Source: Mantis religiosa | Taxonomy: Eukaryota > Arthropoda > Insecta > Mantodea > Mantidae | Reading direction: 5' to 3' | Assembly: GCA_030765055.1 (NCBI GenBank) | Contig: CM060951.1 | Coordinates: 54,654,470 to 54,718,469 of the forward strand | Length of the DNA: 64,000 bases | Part shown: positions 45,300 to 55,551 of the stretch, piece after piece | Position numbering within the stretch: position 1 is the stretch's first letter | Layout of the letters: each line of letters starts with the position of its first letter | Translations under genes and position numbers: made by a program | Notes under the pieces: model-generated | What the model was told of the DNA's origin: nothing | The model's database searches: none | The model's input: the letters and a program-made list of their open reading frames with translations, nothing else

Positions 45300-47738
45300 C
45301 GCAGAAAACAGCGCGGTGACGTCACACGCTAACCTGCCTTTCGTTCGGAAGCTGACGTTACACCGGAGGTAGGCCAAAGATAGGAGAGAGTACACATAGA
45401 TCTATGTTAAACCTATTTACTATAATTTAGTTGCTGCATAGTAGTAAAAAGCACTCTCTAATTCTTGAAGTGACTCAGGGGTGACAATGGCGATACAATA
45501 TTAGAGACCCATATAGGCTTACCTTGAGCATGACAAGCCTGAATCTATGATCAGCGGGACTTCCGGGATAACCGAATTAGAATGATCCAAGACTGCCAAA
45601 ATACGCAGTCTTATTTACAATATGGCTACCTACTGCCGAATCAGCATTCCCACGTTAAAGAAGCTACGTAGACGTTTCCCAAGATAAGCTAAGCAAGATC
45701 AGGTTCCTCAAAAACATCCGAACTACAATTCGACGTGTATGTGACTTCGATTATTTTGATCAGCGAAGTGCATTTCGGGCCACCTGTACGTGGTCCACAT
45801 GAGTAAACAGGAAACCGATGTCATAAGTTAAGTTCATGATAAATCTGGCAAAGTGCTGATCTCATAGGACAGAAGAATTAAAGACTTTAGAATGTGCAAA
45901 AGAATCAAGTCACAAGAATAATAAGATTCCAGAATTCGATAAATTCCTAAATATTGCTCAACAATACTCGTGGCACATTCCCGGAAATTACAAGCGAACT
46001 TTGGAAAAGCAACCTACTCGAAAAGATCGAAATGAAGTCTCTTGAGCACGAAGGCTACATATATTGACTATTATTCTGAGAGAGCCAGCCATTAGCTGCA
46101 TCTAGACCCAGGTAGCCGAGCGGTTATGCCCTAAACAAAGTGGCCATTTGAGCAGTGACATTACATGTAATACCAATCATGTATAAATGACGTATACATT
46201 TGTAATGAGTAGAAACAGGTCGTGTTAGTATTGCACGCTATAACTTAAAATCAAACGTGGAACCACTAACAAAACAGAAAGATGAAACCTTCAACTCTGT
46301 TTTCATTTGTTTAATATAACAGTTACATGTCGCTAATAACAGTACCTATCTAAATAATTACATGCAGATGTAGTTTTTATGTGCTATTAACGCAGTGAAG
46401 TTCCAGTGCATCACACAAATGGACACCCATGTTCAGACTGTGGAGAAAGTAAAGAAGAAACAACTAGCGGAAATGAGATTTCTCAAGATAGGTGCAGAAG
46501 AACAGCCTTCACTAGCAAAAACATGCTGATAAAATATTAAAAGTAATTACATTTAATTATATTTAATTACAGCAGGACAATGTAATAAAGTAACTGATCT
46601 AAGATGATTACTATGAAAGTCTGAGAAGAGGAAAATAGGTTACAGAGAAGAAAAAAAGTCCTGAGCAGAAAGGAGCAATTAACTTAGAAACTTAGAAACC
46701 GGAGCAGCTTCTTAATCCTGTTATCCAATGTAAATAATAATATGTATTTAAGAGAAAAGTAAATTAGCAATAATGTGTTTTCCAATTTCTAATTGAAAAA
46801 TCTGTAGGTTATCCAGAAGGACAATGAGAGAAAGACGTTCTTTAAACTCTTTTTACTTGGTCTACGTGCCAGCCTATGTACTGAACCGCAGTATCAGGCA
46901 GCGATTAGGAGGCGGCAAATTAATCGAAATCAGATAATTAAAAAAGAAGATAAATTAATAAAAATGCTTTGCTAAACTAATATAAAAATCTTGTTATAAT
47001 AATATGAAATTAGAATTGATAGAGTAATGATTAAAATAGCGGTTGACTTAAATAATAAGGGAAGAATATAATTTAATATAACATATATACTAGCATCCAG
47101 GCAAGAAAGAGAAATATTCTTGTAAAAATCTGTACACGTCGGAGAGACAGGAAGAGAGGGCCATTATCTTCTTTCTGTTAGTAGAAGTTCAATGTCTGAG
47201 AACTATAGAATACTTCCAGCCAGGAATGTGTAGGGACAAAGGGCTTTCAAAATGCGGTTGTGCATGAACGCTAAAGGGATTTACTTCGCTGATTTGATAA
47301 CGATGTATACCGTTACAAACAACTCAGGGTAGGCGTTCCCCAACTCAGGGTGGGCTGAACGTCAGTGAGTTAGATGAGTTTTGCAAACCAATGCGAAAAT
47401 TCCAAAGAAATGAGAAACCAATAATAATGTAGCATTTAAGAAGGGTGAGCTAGTTTGGTCATGTGATAAAGTTAGAGAGGGGGTCAGAATAAGTTTCGAA
47501 CTGAATCGTGAAGTAAGAAAAACTTACTTGAAAGGTGATACGTAGACAGGAAGGACGTGTTATGCGCATTAAGAAGAGAAGCAAAGATTTATAAGTCTGA
47601 AATGTAGGGAATTTAAGAATAGCGCAACCAGCGTAAGTGGAAGCAGCATTAGAAGTTTATTAGAGCAAAGTAGTCGTCGTATAAAGAAGAAATAGAAACC
47701 GTGCGGAACTAACTTTAAACAAGTAATCCAGGGTTTCA
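45300..47738. other. Non-coding stretch with possible worn LINE scraps
   Basis: No gene recognised. Weak LINE-like words appear on the plus strand near 46435-46500 (VEKVKKKQLAEMRFLK, compare VEAAEMKFLR at 11.1 kb) and near 47445-47500, but they are too short and diverged to annotate firmly. Confidence 0.3.
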
Positions 47739-47740
47739 AG

Positions 47741-47973
47741 TTTCCTGTAGGTGGTAGCGTGTCTGCCTCACGTTAGAGAGGACCCGAACTCGAGTCTTGG
47801 TCAGGGTGAGTTATTTGGGTAAAGTATTTTCGAGGTTTTCCCTTATGTTGAAAGACGAATGTCGGGTAATTCTAAGCTCTATGGACCCTGGACCCAATTG
47901 AGCATCATTTCAACCATTTTATTCATTGTTCTATATGACTTAATGTTGGAGAAATTAAATTGAAAAAAAAAAA
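47741..47973 (+). repeat. SINE family A copy
   Basis: Plus-strand: GTAGGTGGTAGCGTGTCTGC head, GACCCGAACTCGAGTCTTGG degenerate B box, GGTCAGGGTGAGTTATTTGG body, GACTTAATGTTGGAGAAATT and an A13 tail. Confidence 0.85.
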
Positions 47974-48858
47974 AAGATATTTACAGGCAAGTGTGTACTT
48001 TGTATTCAACCCAAAATTCAGTATCGAGATTTTGCGTGAGATACATATCTTGGGAACAATAATAAACGAAAAGTCAATTTTACAAAAAGGTCCGCCTGCA
48101 TTTGTCGTCGATGAACAACATGACTCATTAACCAAGATATACAACAGTCTTGGTTTTTTAGGTTTAACATCTTCCAAGGATAGCCACGAAAAACGAGGAC
48201 TTTGAGCGAAATTAAGGCGGAATTCATACCCAATATAGAATGCGACGCTGGGCAGCATAGCAGTCAATTTCTTTTCGCCCCAAACTACCCTTTTATCGAA
48301 GTTCGTGATTTCTTAAAAAATAACTCTTATGATTTGGATTAAAATTTAATTTTTTAAGATATGTACCTGAAAATAAAATATAGCACTAAATTTTCTGGGA
48401 ATAGCCCCTAAATCCTTTTCAGTCGAAAGTAATTGTATATAATTTTATACCACTGGTTAAGTATAATCTTTGATCCAAACGCGTAACACGAACCATGTAG
48501 ATACCAAATTTCTCCAAATAAAGGTTCTGTGGCATCCGTCAATCGTTTCTATTCGTTTGAATTTTTAGAAATTCCTTATTTGTATTTTCTCTTCTGCTTA
48601 CATATAGCAAGCAAGTCTCCAAAAGTTCTCTTCCGGAAATTTAACAGGAAATATAAGTTTTGAAATTCCCTGAATTGAAACAAAAGCACATTAGAAAAAG
48701 ATAAATGTGTTTGTGTGTGTGTCTGTCTGTGCCTGTGAGCAGCATAACTCAAAGACAAAAGGTCATCTTGTTACCAAAGTGATATTCAACTGCAACATCT
48801 TCCACAGATTTAAATGATTTTCAATCACAAGCCAACCTTCACGTGTGTGTCTATATAT
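47974..48858. other. Non-coding stretch
   Basis: Nothing recognisable. Confidence 0.35.
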
Positions 48859-48929
48859 AGCTTAGTGTCCTAAAATGTATATATAATATATATAAATAAA
48901 ATATATATAAAGTTTTAGGACACTAAGCT
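48859..48929. repeat. 17-bp perfect inverted repeat with AT-rich loop
   Basis: AGCTTAGTGTCCTAAAA at 48859-48875 is matched by its exact complement at 48913-48929, separated by 37 bp of almost pure A/T. Confidence 0.8.
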
Positions 48930-48996
48930 GCTTTTAAGGAAATGAAGGAACAATTAATAACAAGTAGCAGTATTGACAAAAACTATTTATGTTATA

Positions 48997-50225
48997 CAGG
49001 GTATCTCTAAAGTCACTATCCATTTCAATGAAAACGCAATATTTTGTTTCTTTTCTTTTCAGATACTGGTATCTTAGTGCAAGATGTTTAGCACAGAAGA
49101 ACGGGTCGCCATTGTATGTGCACGGGTACGCGGATTGTCATATGAAGAAGCCAGAGCGGGATTTGTCCGTAAATTCCACAAACCAGCCCCATCAAGGGCA
49201 CACATTCGTCTGCTTGTGAACAAATTTAAGCGTACCGGCAGGCAGTGTGTGTGATGAGACAAGTTTTGGATGACCACACGTCTAGGCAGAAACAGAGCAG
49301 CAGGTTAAAATTGCCAGTGATAGGAGTCCGAAGGCATCAATTCGACGCCTCAGTACGGAATTGAACGTCCATCGCAACGCAGTGTGGAAAATTGAGCGTT
49401 TCACTCTACGAAAACGTCCATATCACATTCAAGTTCTACACCATCTTGAGGACGAGGATTTCGCCTGTCGTCGGGCAATGTGTTATGACCTCCTGGAATG
49501 TGTAGAGAATGAGAATTTAATGGACAACATTTCATTCTCCGATGAAGCCACTTTCCATGTTTGTGGGAAAGTGCAAAGACACAACAGCCGAATATGGGCA
49601 TATGAAGAACCACATGAGGTATCGGAGTGGGAACGTGATACTCCGAAAGTCAATGTTTGGTTGAGTATGACAAACGCAAAACTGTATGGCTCATTTTTCT
49701 TTGCCGAAAGTTCAATAACAGGCCAATAACAGGTAACATCTACCGCAACATGTTAGAACTGTTCCTTGAACCGCGGCTTCAAGCTGATGGCATACTGGAT
49801 ACAGTTGTGTTTCAGCAAGATGGTGCGCCTCCACATTTTGCAAACATCGTCCGTGATTACCTGAACAGAACCTTTCCAGGGAGATGGATAGGCAGAGGTT
49901 CACTTTGGCTGTGGGCTTCCCGTTCACCGGACCTTAATCCTTTAGACTTTTTTGCATGGGGGTACATCAAATCTAAAGTGTACACTAGCAAAGTGAATGG
50001 TCTACCTGAGTTACAGAATCGTATCAGGGAAGCAGCAGGTCGAATTACGGTTGACATGTGACAGTCTACATTTCGTTCCACTACTGAAAAATGGTGTATA
50101 TGTTTTGAGCTAGATGGAGGTCATATAGAAGGGCACTAGAATATGTGTAACACTTGAAAATAATATTGATTTTTCAATCACTGTCTTCCTTCATTGAAAT
50201 AGATAGTGAGTTTAGAGACAATCTG
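48997..50225 (+). mobile_element. Mariner-like transposon with D-41-D spacing
   Basis: Ends CAGGGTATCTCTAAAGTCAC and the complement of TGAGTTTAGAGACAATCTG are inverted repeats. TA flanks both tips (48995-48996 and 50226-50227). Length 1.23 kb. Confidence 0.9.
49084..50061 (+). pseudogene. Mariner-like transposase pseudogene
   Basis: Starts MFSTEERVAIVCARVRGLS (helix-turn-helix), reaches LVNKFKRTG, then frameshifts near 49235. Next is SPKASIRRLSTELNVHRNAV, DNISFSDEATFHVCGKV (first catalytic residue) and TPKVNVWLSMTNAKLYGSFF, then a short duplication around AATAACAGGCCAATAACAGG shifts the frame at about 49725. The rest runs LDTVVFQQDGAPPHFANIV (second Asp) to SRSPDLNPLDFFAWGYIK (third Asp). 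I count 41 residues between the last two aspartates, consistent with DD41D (rosa-like) mariners. Two frameshifts make it non-functional, but all catalytic residues remain. Confidence 0.85.
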
Positions 50226-50339
50226 TATATATGATTCTACATTATGGAGTATATATTTATATTGTAATAAAAGCTGACCTGAATCATTTTAACCACAAAA
50301 GATTTCTTTCTGATCTAAACGTCTCTTTAACCAAAAAAT

Positions 50340-51335
50340 CCACCATTTATAGCAATCACTTTTTTTTCACAATTCTGGGCATTCTCCTAAGAAGTTTTTC
50401 ACACACGCTATTCTCCATATTAGTCCTGAATCTCTGAAGGATTTCCCATAACGTTTTTATGGACGTAGGGCATCCTTCTCGAACTTCTCTGTCAAGTTCC
50501 TCCCAAGGAAGTTCAATGGTGACTGTCGTGATCATTCCATCGTCTTTAACACTCCTTGCTCCTGTTTCTTTTGTAGATATTAGATGTGTGTATTGGATCA
50601 TTATCCTACTGCATGATGAATCCTAGACCAATTAGATGCATTCCTGATGGTACCGCATATCTGCTCGAAATAGAATACTAGTCATATTTATCCAAGTTTC
50701 CTTCAATTTTGTAAAGATGGCCTACTCAACTAAATAAAAAACATCGCCAGACCATTAAAAGGTTCCCATCATGTCTCACTGTCGGTGTTATGCAGTCGGG
50801 GTGCAGCTTTTCAGCAAAGAACGGCGAATATACACACGGCATCATTGCCCAGAAACCTCAAATTTGGATTCATTTGTACAAAGAACCTGTTTCCAGTCTT
50901 CAATTGCTCAATTTTTGTGCTCTTTTGCCCATGCCAGCCTCTTCTGTTTGTTTATGGGACTAAGAAGTGACTTTTCACCGCCACCCTACCCCATAAATTA
51001 GCTAACATCAAACGTCGCTTCACAGTACTGAGAGATTAACTGGCTATGACTGACATTAAAACCAGACTGGATTTCTGGAGCGGTCAGCCTTCTACTTCTT
51101 TTAGTTTTCAAAACCATTAAGTAGTACTGTGCTCTAGAAGTATACCTTGGTCTTTCACTTCGTTTCCTGTCCTGGTTGGAACCAAAATGTTGTAACCTGA
51201 AAATTACATAGTTAACAGTGGACCGTGAAATTCTTAGTTTTTGTGAGATTTGGCGAACTCTATACCCCTCACCATGAAGTGTATCTATCGATTCCTGAAC
51301 GCTTTTCCAAACTGATGAATGATCCTCAGTCCATT
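50340..51335 (-). pseudogene. Tc1-like transposase pseudogene
   Basis: Minus-strand relic. N-terminal helix-turn-helix ESIDTLHGEGYRVRQI..KL (about 51290-51220), RSRRLTAPEIQSGFNVS region (about 51100), EQLKTGNRFFVQMNPNLRFL (equivalent of the DES.F catalytic strand; Asp altered to Asn) near 50900-50830, and C-terminal PWEELDREVREGCPTSIKTL with the WEELDR catalytic Glu region near 50500. Many stops. I could not identify convincing terminal inverted repeats. Confidence 0.7.
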
Positions 51336-51859
51336 TCCTAAAATAATTTGTTAAATAAAGTCTTATTAATCATCTTTTATTTCATAATACTGATTTAGAA
51401 TTCAAAAAATAAAATATAATAAAATAATGCAAGCTATTCTAATAAACAACAGTAAAATATTCACCACTACTGAGTGAGGAGCCCGTAGTAAAATTGGTAA
51501 CACTATTACAACTGCATTAAAGCATGTACGCTGTATGACCATAGTAAGAAGATGTGTTTACTCAGAATAAGGTCATAAGTACATAAGTACCAAGATTGGT
51601 GGTGATGGTTATGATGCCATTAACATTTAAGCAGCTGTTTATATAAACAAGATATCATGCACAGCGATATTTTCTCACGATAAAGATGCTTTAACTTGCT
51701 CTTTGATGGTATAACCATAGCATGTTTACAAATATACTGTACTACACCAAGTTTGGACCGGATATATAAGTAGTATAGAATTGAGAGAATCAGCACAGTG
51801 TAGATACGATGTTGAACTCTCCTCTGTGTTAATATATGAGTGATGTAGAATGCTCATTG
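51336..51859. other. AT-rich non-coding stretch
   Basis: No gene. It probably contains the boundary between flanking DNA and the Polinton, but I cannot place it without the other terminus. Confidence 0.35.
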
Positions 51860-51959
51860 ATTTAGAACTCTCCTATATGAAAATCGAGTTGTAAAAGAAG
51901 GGGAGTGTTGGCGTAGTGCCGTTCTCCCCTGTGCAGTGAGATGTGTTTGAGGGTTGGGG

Positions 51960-52040
<81 letters not shown>

Positions 52041-52370
52041 GTGTGATGGGTGGGATGGGTAACGGGGGGGTTCCGGGGATGTTTGAATTAAATGTGAATT
52101 CTTTCCGATGTGTGTGTGCTTCAACTCTCATGTATGAATATCGAGTCTAGGGTTCGATATTGTGATGGGGCGGGGTGGGAAACGGGGGTTCCGGGGATGT
52201 TTGAATTAAATGTATTGATAGTAATTCTTCGATGACTGTGCTTGAACTCTCATGTATGAATATCGAGTCTAGGGTTTGATATCTATTACGTTCAGTGCTT
52301 CGATGTCTGTGCTTAAACTCTCATGTATGAATATCGAGTGTAGGGTTTGATATCTATTACGTTTAGTGTA
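51860..52370. repeat. Repeat-rich Polinton left end
   Basis: Two units of about 115 bp (about 52041-52157 and 52160-52275) share GGGTTCCGGGGATGTTTGAA, GAATTCTTTCCGATG-like and CTCTCATGTATGAATATCGA. A shorter third (52286-52370) repeats the last part, with GGGTTTGATATCTATTACGT. A degenerate unit precedes them at about 51870-51890 (GAACTCTCCTATATGAAAAT). Repeats at the ends are common in Polinton terminal inverted repeats. Confidence 0.75.
51960..52037 (+). repeat. (GAT)n followed by (GT)n
   Basis: About 12 GAT units (51960-51995) pass directly into about 20 GT units, inside the Polinton left-end repeats. Confidence 0.95.
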
Positions 52371-53021
52371 TGATATATGATGCAGTATCGTTAATCTTTA
52401 GATAAAAGAATATCGAGAGAATGATTAGGTATGTTTACTGGGAGAGATTTATGAAAATAAATGTAATAAGACATTCTGGTAAGGGGTGTTCCCTATGCAG
52501 AATCTCTCCTTGAGCTACGTATCCAAGAGCGATGTAAAGGTTAAGAAAAGGTTAAATTCCATTCCCACATCGAGGTACGAGAAAATATAAATCTATTCCA
52601 CATTGAAGTATAAGGGTGATGACGTGTTGTCATTCCTCAAGATTTGTGCATATGTGTATATGTGTGGGTCATCTATGAATATCGAGTTCTCGGGAGGATT
52701 CATATATATGAACATAGAGTACTCGGTTCGATACCCATTCATGTACGATAGGATAAACACTAGTCCTCCTCCAGTACAAGCGACGAGAAGGTGGAAGGGG
52801 GGAAACGTGATAAAAGGGTAATATAGTAAATTCGAATTAACAGGTCTCACCCTGTCCCGCCAGCTCGGGAACGAACGTGTCCTCACTTCACACAAAACCC
52901 TCCATACGTTAAGTACAATCGACGATAGGATGGGGAGGGGGGAGACAGGTATGATCACGTTTCATCACCCATCTGCTCACTAGGGAACGAATGCATTCTC
53001 ACTTCACATCGCAACGTCAAG
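52371..53021. other. Polinton left non-coding region with diverged direct repeats
   Basis: No convincing gene. Two blocks about 115 bp apart share GGGAACGAAnG followed by TCCTCACTTCACA or TTCTCACTTCACA (52865-52890 and 52983-53007), the second just upstream of the first gene. It may hold a promoter. A minus-strand frame at 52593-52958 lacks features and context. Confidence 0.5.
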
Positions 53022-53689
53022 ATGAGTGGAACAACAACTCCTATCATTGAAAGTGATACCAGATTCTGGGAGAATCTACGCAATTTCGAAGATTTGCAAA
53101 AGCATTGGGTTGAGCATCACGATGAAACGTGTGATGGAAAGATGCATCAAGTGATTTGCAAGAATCCTTCCCATCATGATTCGATCACATCTTATGCTCA
53201 ATGCGGAAAGAATTGTAAAGTGTATCTCGGGTAAGTAGAATTATAATTGTGCGTTAACGTGAAAGTGTTGTTATGTGTTATATATCTAATGATAAATATG
53301 TTTATTTCAGTAAAGCCCAAAGTGAAGATGTGGCATGCCAGTCCGAACAGGATCAAGGTGAAGATGTGTGCGGTCCGTACAATGATCGTCCGTTTAAGGA
53401 TATCGGTACATCGAAACCCGAGGAGGAAGTCATAGAAAAGTGAGTATAAAATAATAAGAGTTTTACGTTAACAAGTGTATTAAATATTCACGATGTTGAG
53501 ACATAGTTCGTGTATGTCCGCAGATCCAGTAAGAAAGGAGACAAGAAAAAGAAGAAGACGAACTGCAAACCGAGAATCGTCAAAGCCAAGAAGACGTTCG
53601 ATCAAGACAGTTTCATCATAATGATGTTCGAACCCTTCACACCCTTCGCAGAAGAAGTAGAGGAGGAAGTTGCGAGTGATGGTAAATAG
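53022..53689 (+). CDS. Three-exon Polinton gene of unknown function
   Basis: Predicted exons 53022-53230, 53311-53439 and 53524-53689 give a protein of 167 residues. Both introns have GT...AG borders (GTAAGTAG...TTATTTCAG and GTGAGTAT...GTCCGCAG), are 80 and 84 bp long, and splice in phase. Unspliced, the first exon would read only two codons into intron 1 before a stop. N-terminal half: ITPIIE-like acidic start with FWENLRNFEDLQKHWVEHHD, and three Cys/His pairs (ETCDGKMHQVICKNPSHHD, SYAQCGKNC), which could form a small metal site. Middle part is acidic; C-terminal part has a K-rich block (SKKGDKKKKKTNCK), a possible nuclear signal, then a hydrophobic/acidic tail. I do not recognise the family. 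The stop overlaps the start region of the next gene (ATG at 53679). Confidence 0.6.
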
Positions 53690-54167
53690 TGTGTGCATGA
53701 ACGATAACGACATCTCCATCAGCATTGACTTTCGTGTGAACATAGGATTATACAATGAACTCCCATCACTTTACATTAAAGCCACACATGACGATACGTT
53801 TGTGTATATTACAAAAGAGGATTGGGAGGTAATAATGTCAAATTTGTGTGTTTTGGATACGTATCTGAAAGATGGTAAGCATCCATGTGCACCGTACAGT
53901 GAAAATATAATATATGCATTTAATATAATGTTATGCATGAATAAGATGCAAGAAATAACGTTTGTGAATACATGTTTAAATGTGGGCAGTATAAATCTGA
54001 ATAGTACTGCATTCAATGGACTTAAAAGACTAATTCCATATATTGAAAGAAATTTATATCAGTTGTATGATATTCATAAATCATTATGTTCATATGATGC
54101 AAAAAGCAGGAGTGCAAGGAAGAGGATATTGGAGATGTATGTTAAAGTCAATAAAAAGATAATTTGA
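53679..54167 (+). CDS. Small Polinton protein, possible PC4-like fold
   Basis: 162 residues from the ATG at 53679, which overlaps the previous gene's last codons in another frame; an alternative ATG is at 53697. No signal peptide or clear motif. The N-terminal 60 residues look like alternating beta strands, then an amphipathic helix (ISIDFRVNIGL, SLYIKATHDDTFVYI, TKEDWEVIMSNLCVLDTYL). That arrangement, with the conserved-looking ...I(T/S)..(D/Q)W..(I/L).....(L/I)D..L pattern, resembles the ssDNA-binding PC4/p15 coactivator fold. This is a by-eye pattern only; it may instead be an unrelated accessory protein. The C-terminal tail is basic. It is convergent with the capsid gene, 25 bp away. Confidence 0.6.
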   Translation: MVNSVCMNDNDISISIDFRVNIGLYNELPSLYIKATHDDTFVYITKEDWEVIMSNLCVLDTYLKDGKHPCAPYSENIIYAFNIMLCMNKMQEITFVNTCLNVGSINLNSTAFNGLKRLIPYIERNLYQLYDIHKSLCSYDAKSRSARKRILEMYVKVNKKII

Positions 54168-54192
54168 ATTTGTAATGTTTTATTTATTACAC

Positions 54193-55401
54193 CTATATGA
54201 TAGATTGTACAACATGAGTTAATGGTTTATAAGTGAATAAATTATCATGAATAATTAAACAGAACAATGAAGTTTGTGCAGGAAAATTTGACGATGCATG
54301 AACTTCCAATCTGACATTCACTGCCCCCGTCACAGTATCCTCAGGTTGATGAGAGCAATCGATGACGAATAGCGGTGCATATTTCAGAAAGTCATTCCTT
54401 TTCAAAAGAGGGTAATTCTCCTTTCCATAGTAGGATGATTGAAATTTGGAATATTGATCATACAGAGATGCAAATTTCGAATTGGCGAAATCCAAATTCA
54501 TATCGTGATAGGGGTAAGATTCACTGTTGAGATAAAGTTTCAGATTGGTGATATTACAATTATCAAATAGAGAAGCATCCTTAGCGAGATGATTCAATCT
54601 ATCCACTTGTGCACCGACTATGACGAAACGTGGTTTTTCAAGTTTAGTCGTGGTTGCAATGTTCCATGTGAACGCTTTAGTTTGAGGTACAGCAGGTTGA
54701 GTGTGAAGGTCCAAGGTTCGAAATGCGACGTGTAGAGGTTTATCCGATTTGACGAGTTTAAGTTTATCAACTCGTTCAGAATCTGAAAGTCGAAGTACAG
54801 GCATCCTCCATTCGAGTCTAGTTAGTTGTATGGTTGTAGGATCGTTTCCAATGATACAATTATTAGAATCCTTAGATCTAATGAGAATAAGTTCAAACTT
54901 GCTATTAAGTATGACCTCCTTGTGATCATCGGCGAAACCCAGGAACATCGAAAGAGGAACGATAGCATTGAAGATACCATTCGATGTATTCACGATGTCT
55001 ACCACACCTCCAGGATAGATCCATCCAGCATTTAGTAAACGATTCGATTCCAGTTCATTCAGTGCAGCATAGTTACGCATCGTTGATGAAATGCCCGGAT
55101 TCCTAGTTCTATCAATAGACGTTCCATTCATATCCAGACGAATCTCATCGAATAGGAATGCCACAGCATTGTTACTCAATTTCGATGTGGCAACGGTGCC
55201 GTCGGGTTTAGTGAGAGCCCCCTCAATGTAGAGATAACTTCTACTAGGAAGCGTGTACAAATCTTCAGCTTGACATGGAATTCTAATTTCATCGTTCACA
55301 TCGAGAGCTGACGTATTGTACTGTAGGAATACGTGTTCTTCCTCCTTACTGATCTTATCATCAAAGGTCGGAATCCCGGTCACGTCCAACACATCCATCA
55401 T
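54193..55401 (-). CDS. MCP: Polinton major capsid protein (double jelly roll)
   Basis: 402 residues, uninterrupted. Family-type segments: FLQYNTSALDVNDEIRIPCQ near the N-terminus; SRSYLYIEGALTKPDG; NNAVAFLFDEIRLDMNGTSI; then RNPGISSTMRNYAALNELES. The second half has FRTLDLHTQPAVPQTKAFTW, PRFVIVGAQVDRL and NCNITNLKLYLNSESYPY. Polinton capsid proteins of this class are predicted to form two upright jelly-roll domains and hexagonal capsomers, as in adenovirus and virophages. At 402 residues it is shorter than many, but I see no truncation. A TATAAGT box lies about 125 bp upstream on the minus strand (55524-55530). AATAAATAAA poly(A) signals follow 4 bp after the stop. Neighbour of the penton gene, as usual for virion blocks. 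Confidence 0.88.
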   Translation of the reverse strand: MMDVLDVTGIPTFDDKISKEEEHVFLQYNTSALDVNDEIRIPCQAEDLYTLPSRSYLYIEGALTKPDGTVATSKLSNNAVAFLFDEIRLDMNGTSIDRTRNPGISSTMRNYAALNELESNRLLNAGWIYPGGVVDIVNTSNGIFNAIVPLSMFLGFADDHKEVILNSKFELILIRSKDSNNCIIGNDPTTIQLTRLEWRMPVLRLSDSERVDKLKLVKSDKPLHVAFRTLDLHTQPAVPQTKAFTWNIATTTKLEKPRFVIVGAQVDRLNHLAKDASLFDNCNITNLKLYLNSESYPYHDMNLDFANSKFASLYDQYSKFQSSYYGKENYPLLKRNDFLKYAPLFVIDCSHQPEDTVTGAVNVRLEVHASSNFPAQTSLFCLIIHDNLFTYKPLTHVVQSII

Positions 55402-55551
55402 AGAACCTTGAAGCCTAAGTTAGCGAGAAATCTTCGATCAGACGATGTGATTAGCTTGCGGGTCGATGATCGAGTAGAGGTCAATCTCGAGAGATGTTTT
55501 TTAATATAGCATCGTCTCTTAAAACTTATACCCATTACGACGTATGTGCAA

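Noticed and set aside
46115..46140. tRNA-Leu/Ser-like A box (GGTAGCCGAGCGGTTATGCC)
   Set aside because: No matching B box, variable arm or acceptor complement follows within 100 bp.
45300..47738. Host gene exons
   Set aside because: Only scattered short open frames with no splice-consistent chain or recognisable protein; weak LINE-like words are a better guess.
52593..52958. 121-codon minus-strand frame in the Polinton left region
   Set aside because: No conserved Polinton gene is expected here; composition is strand-shadow-like and no start context or poly(A) signal supports it.
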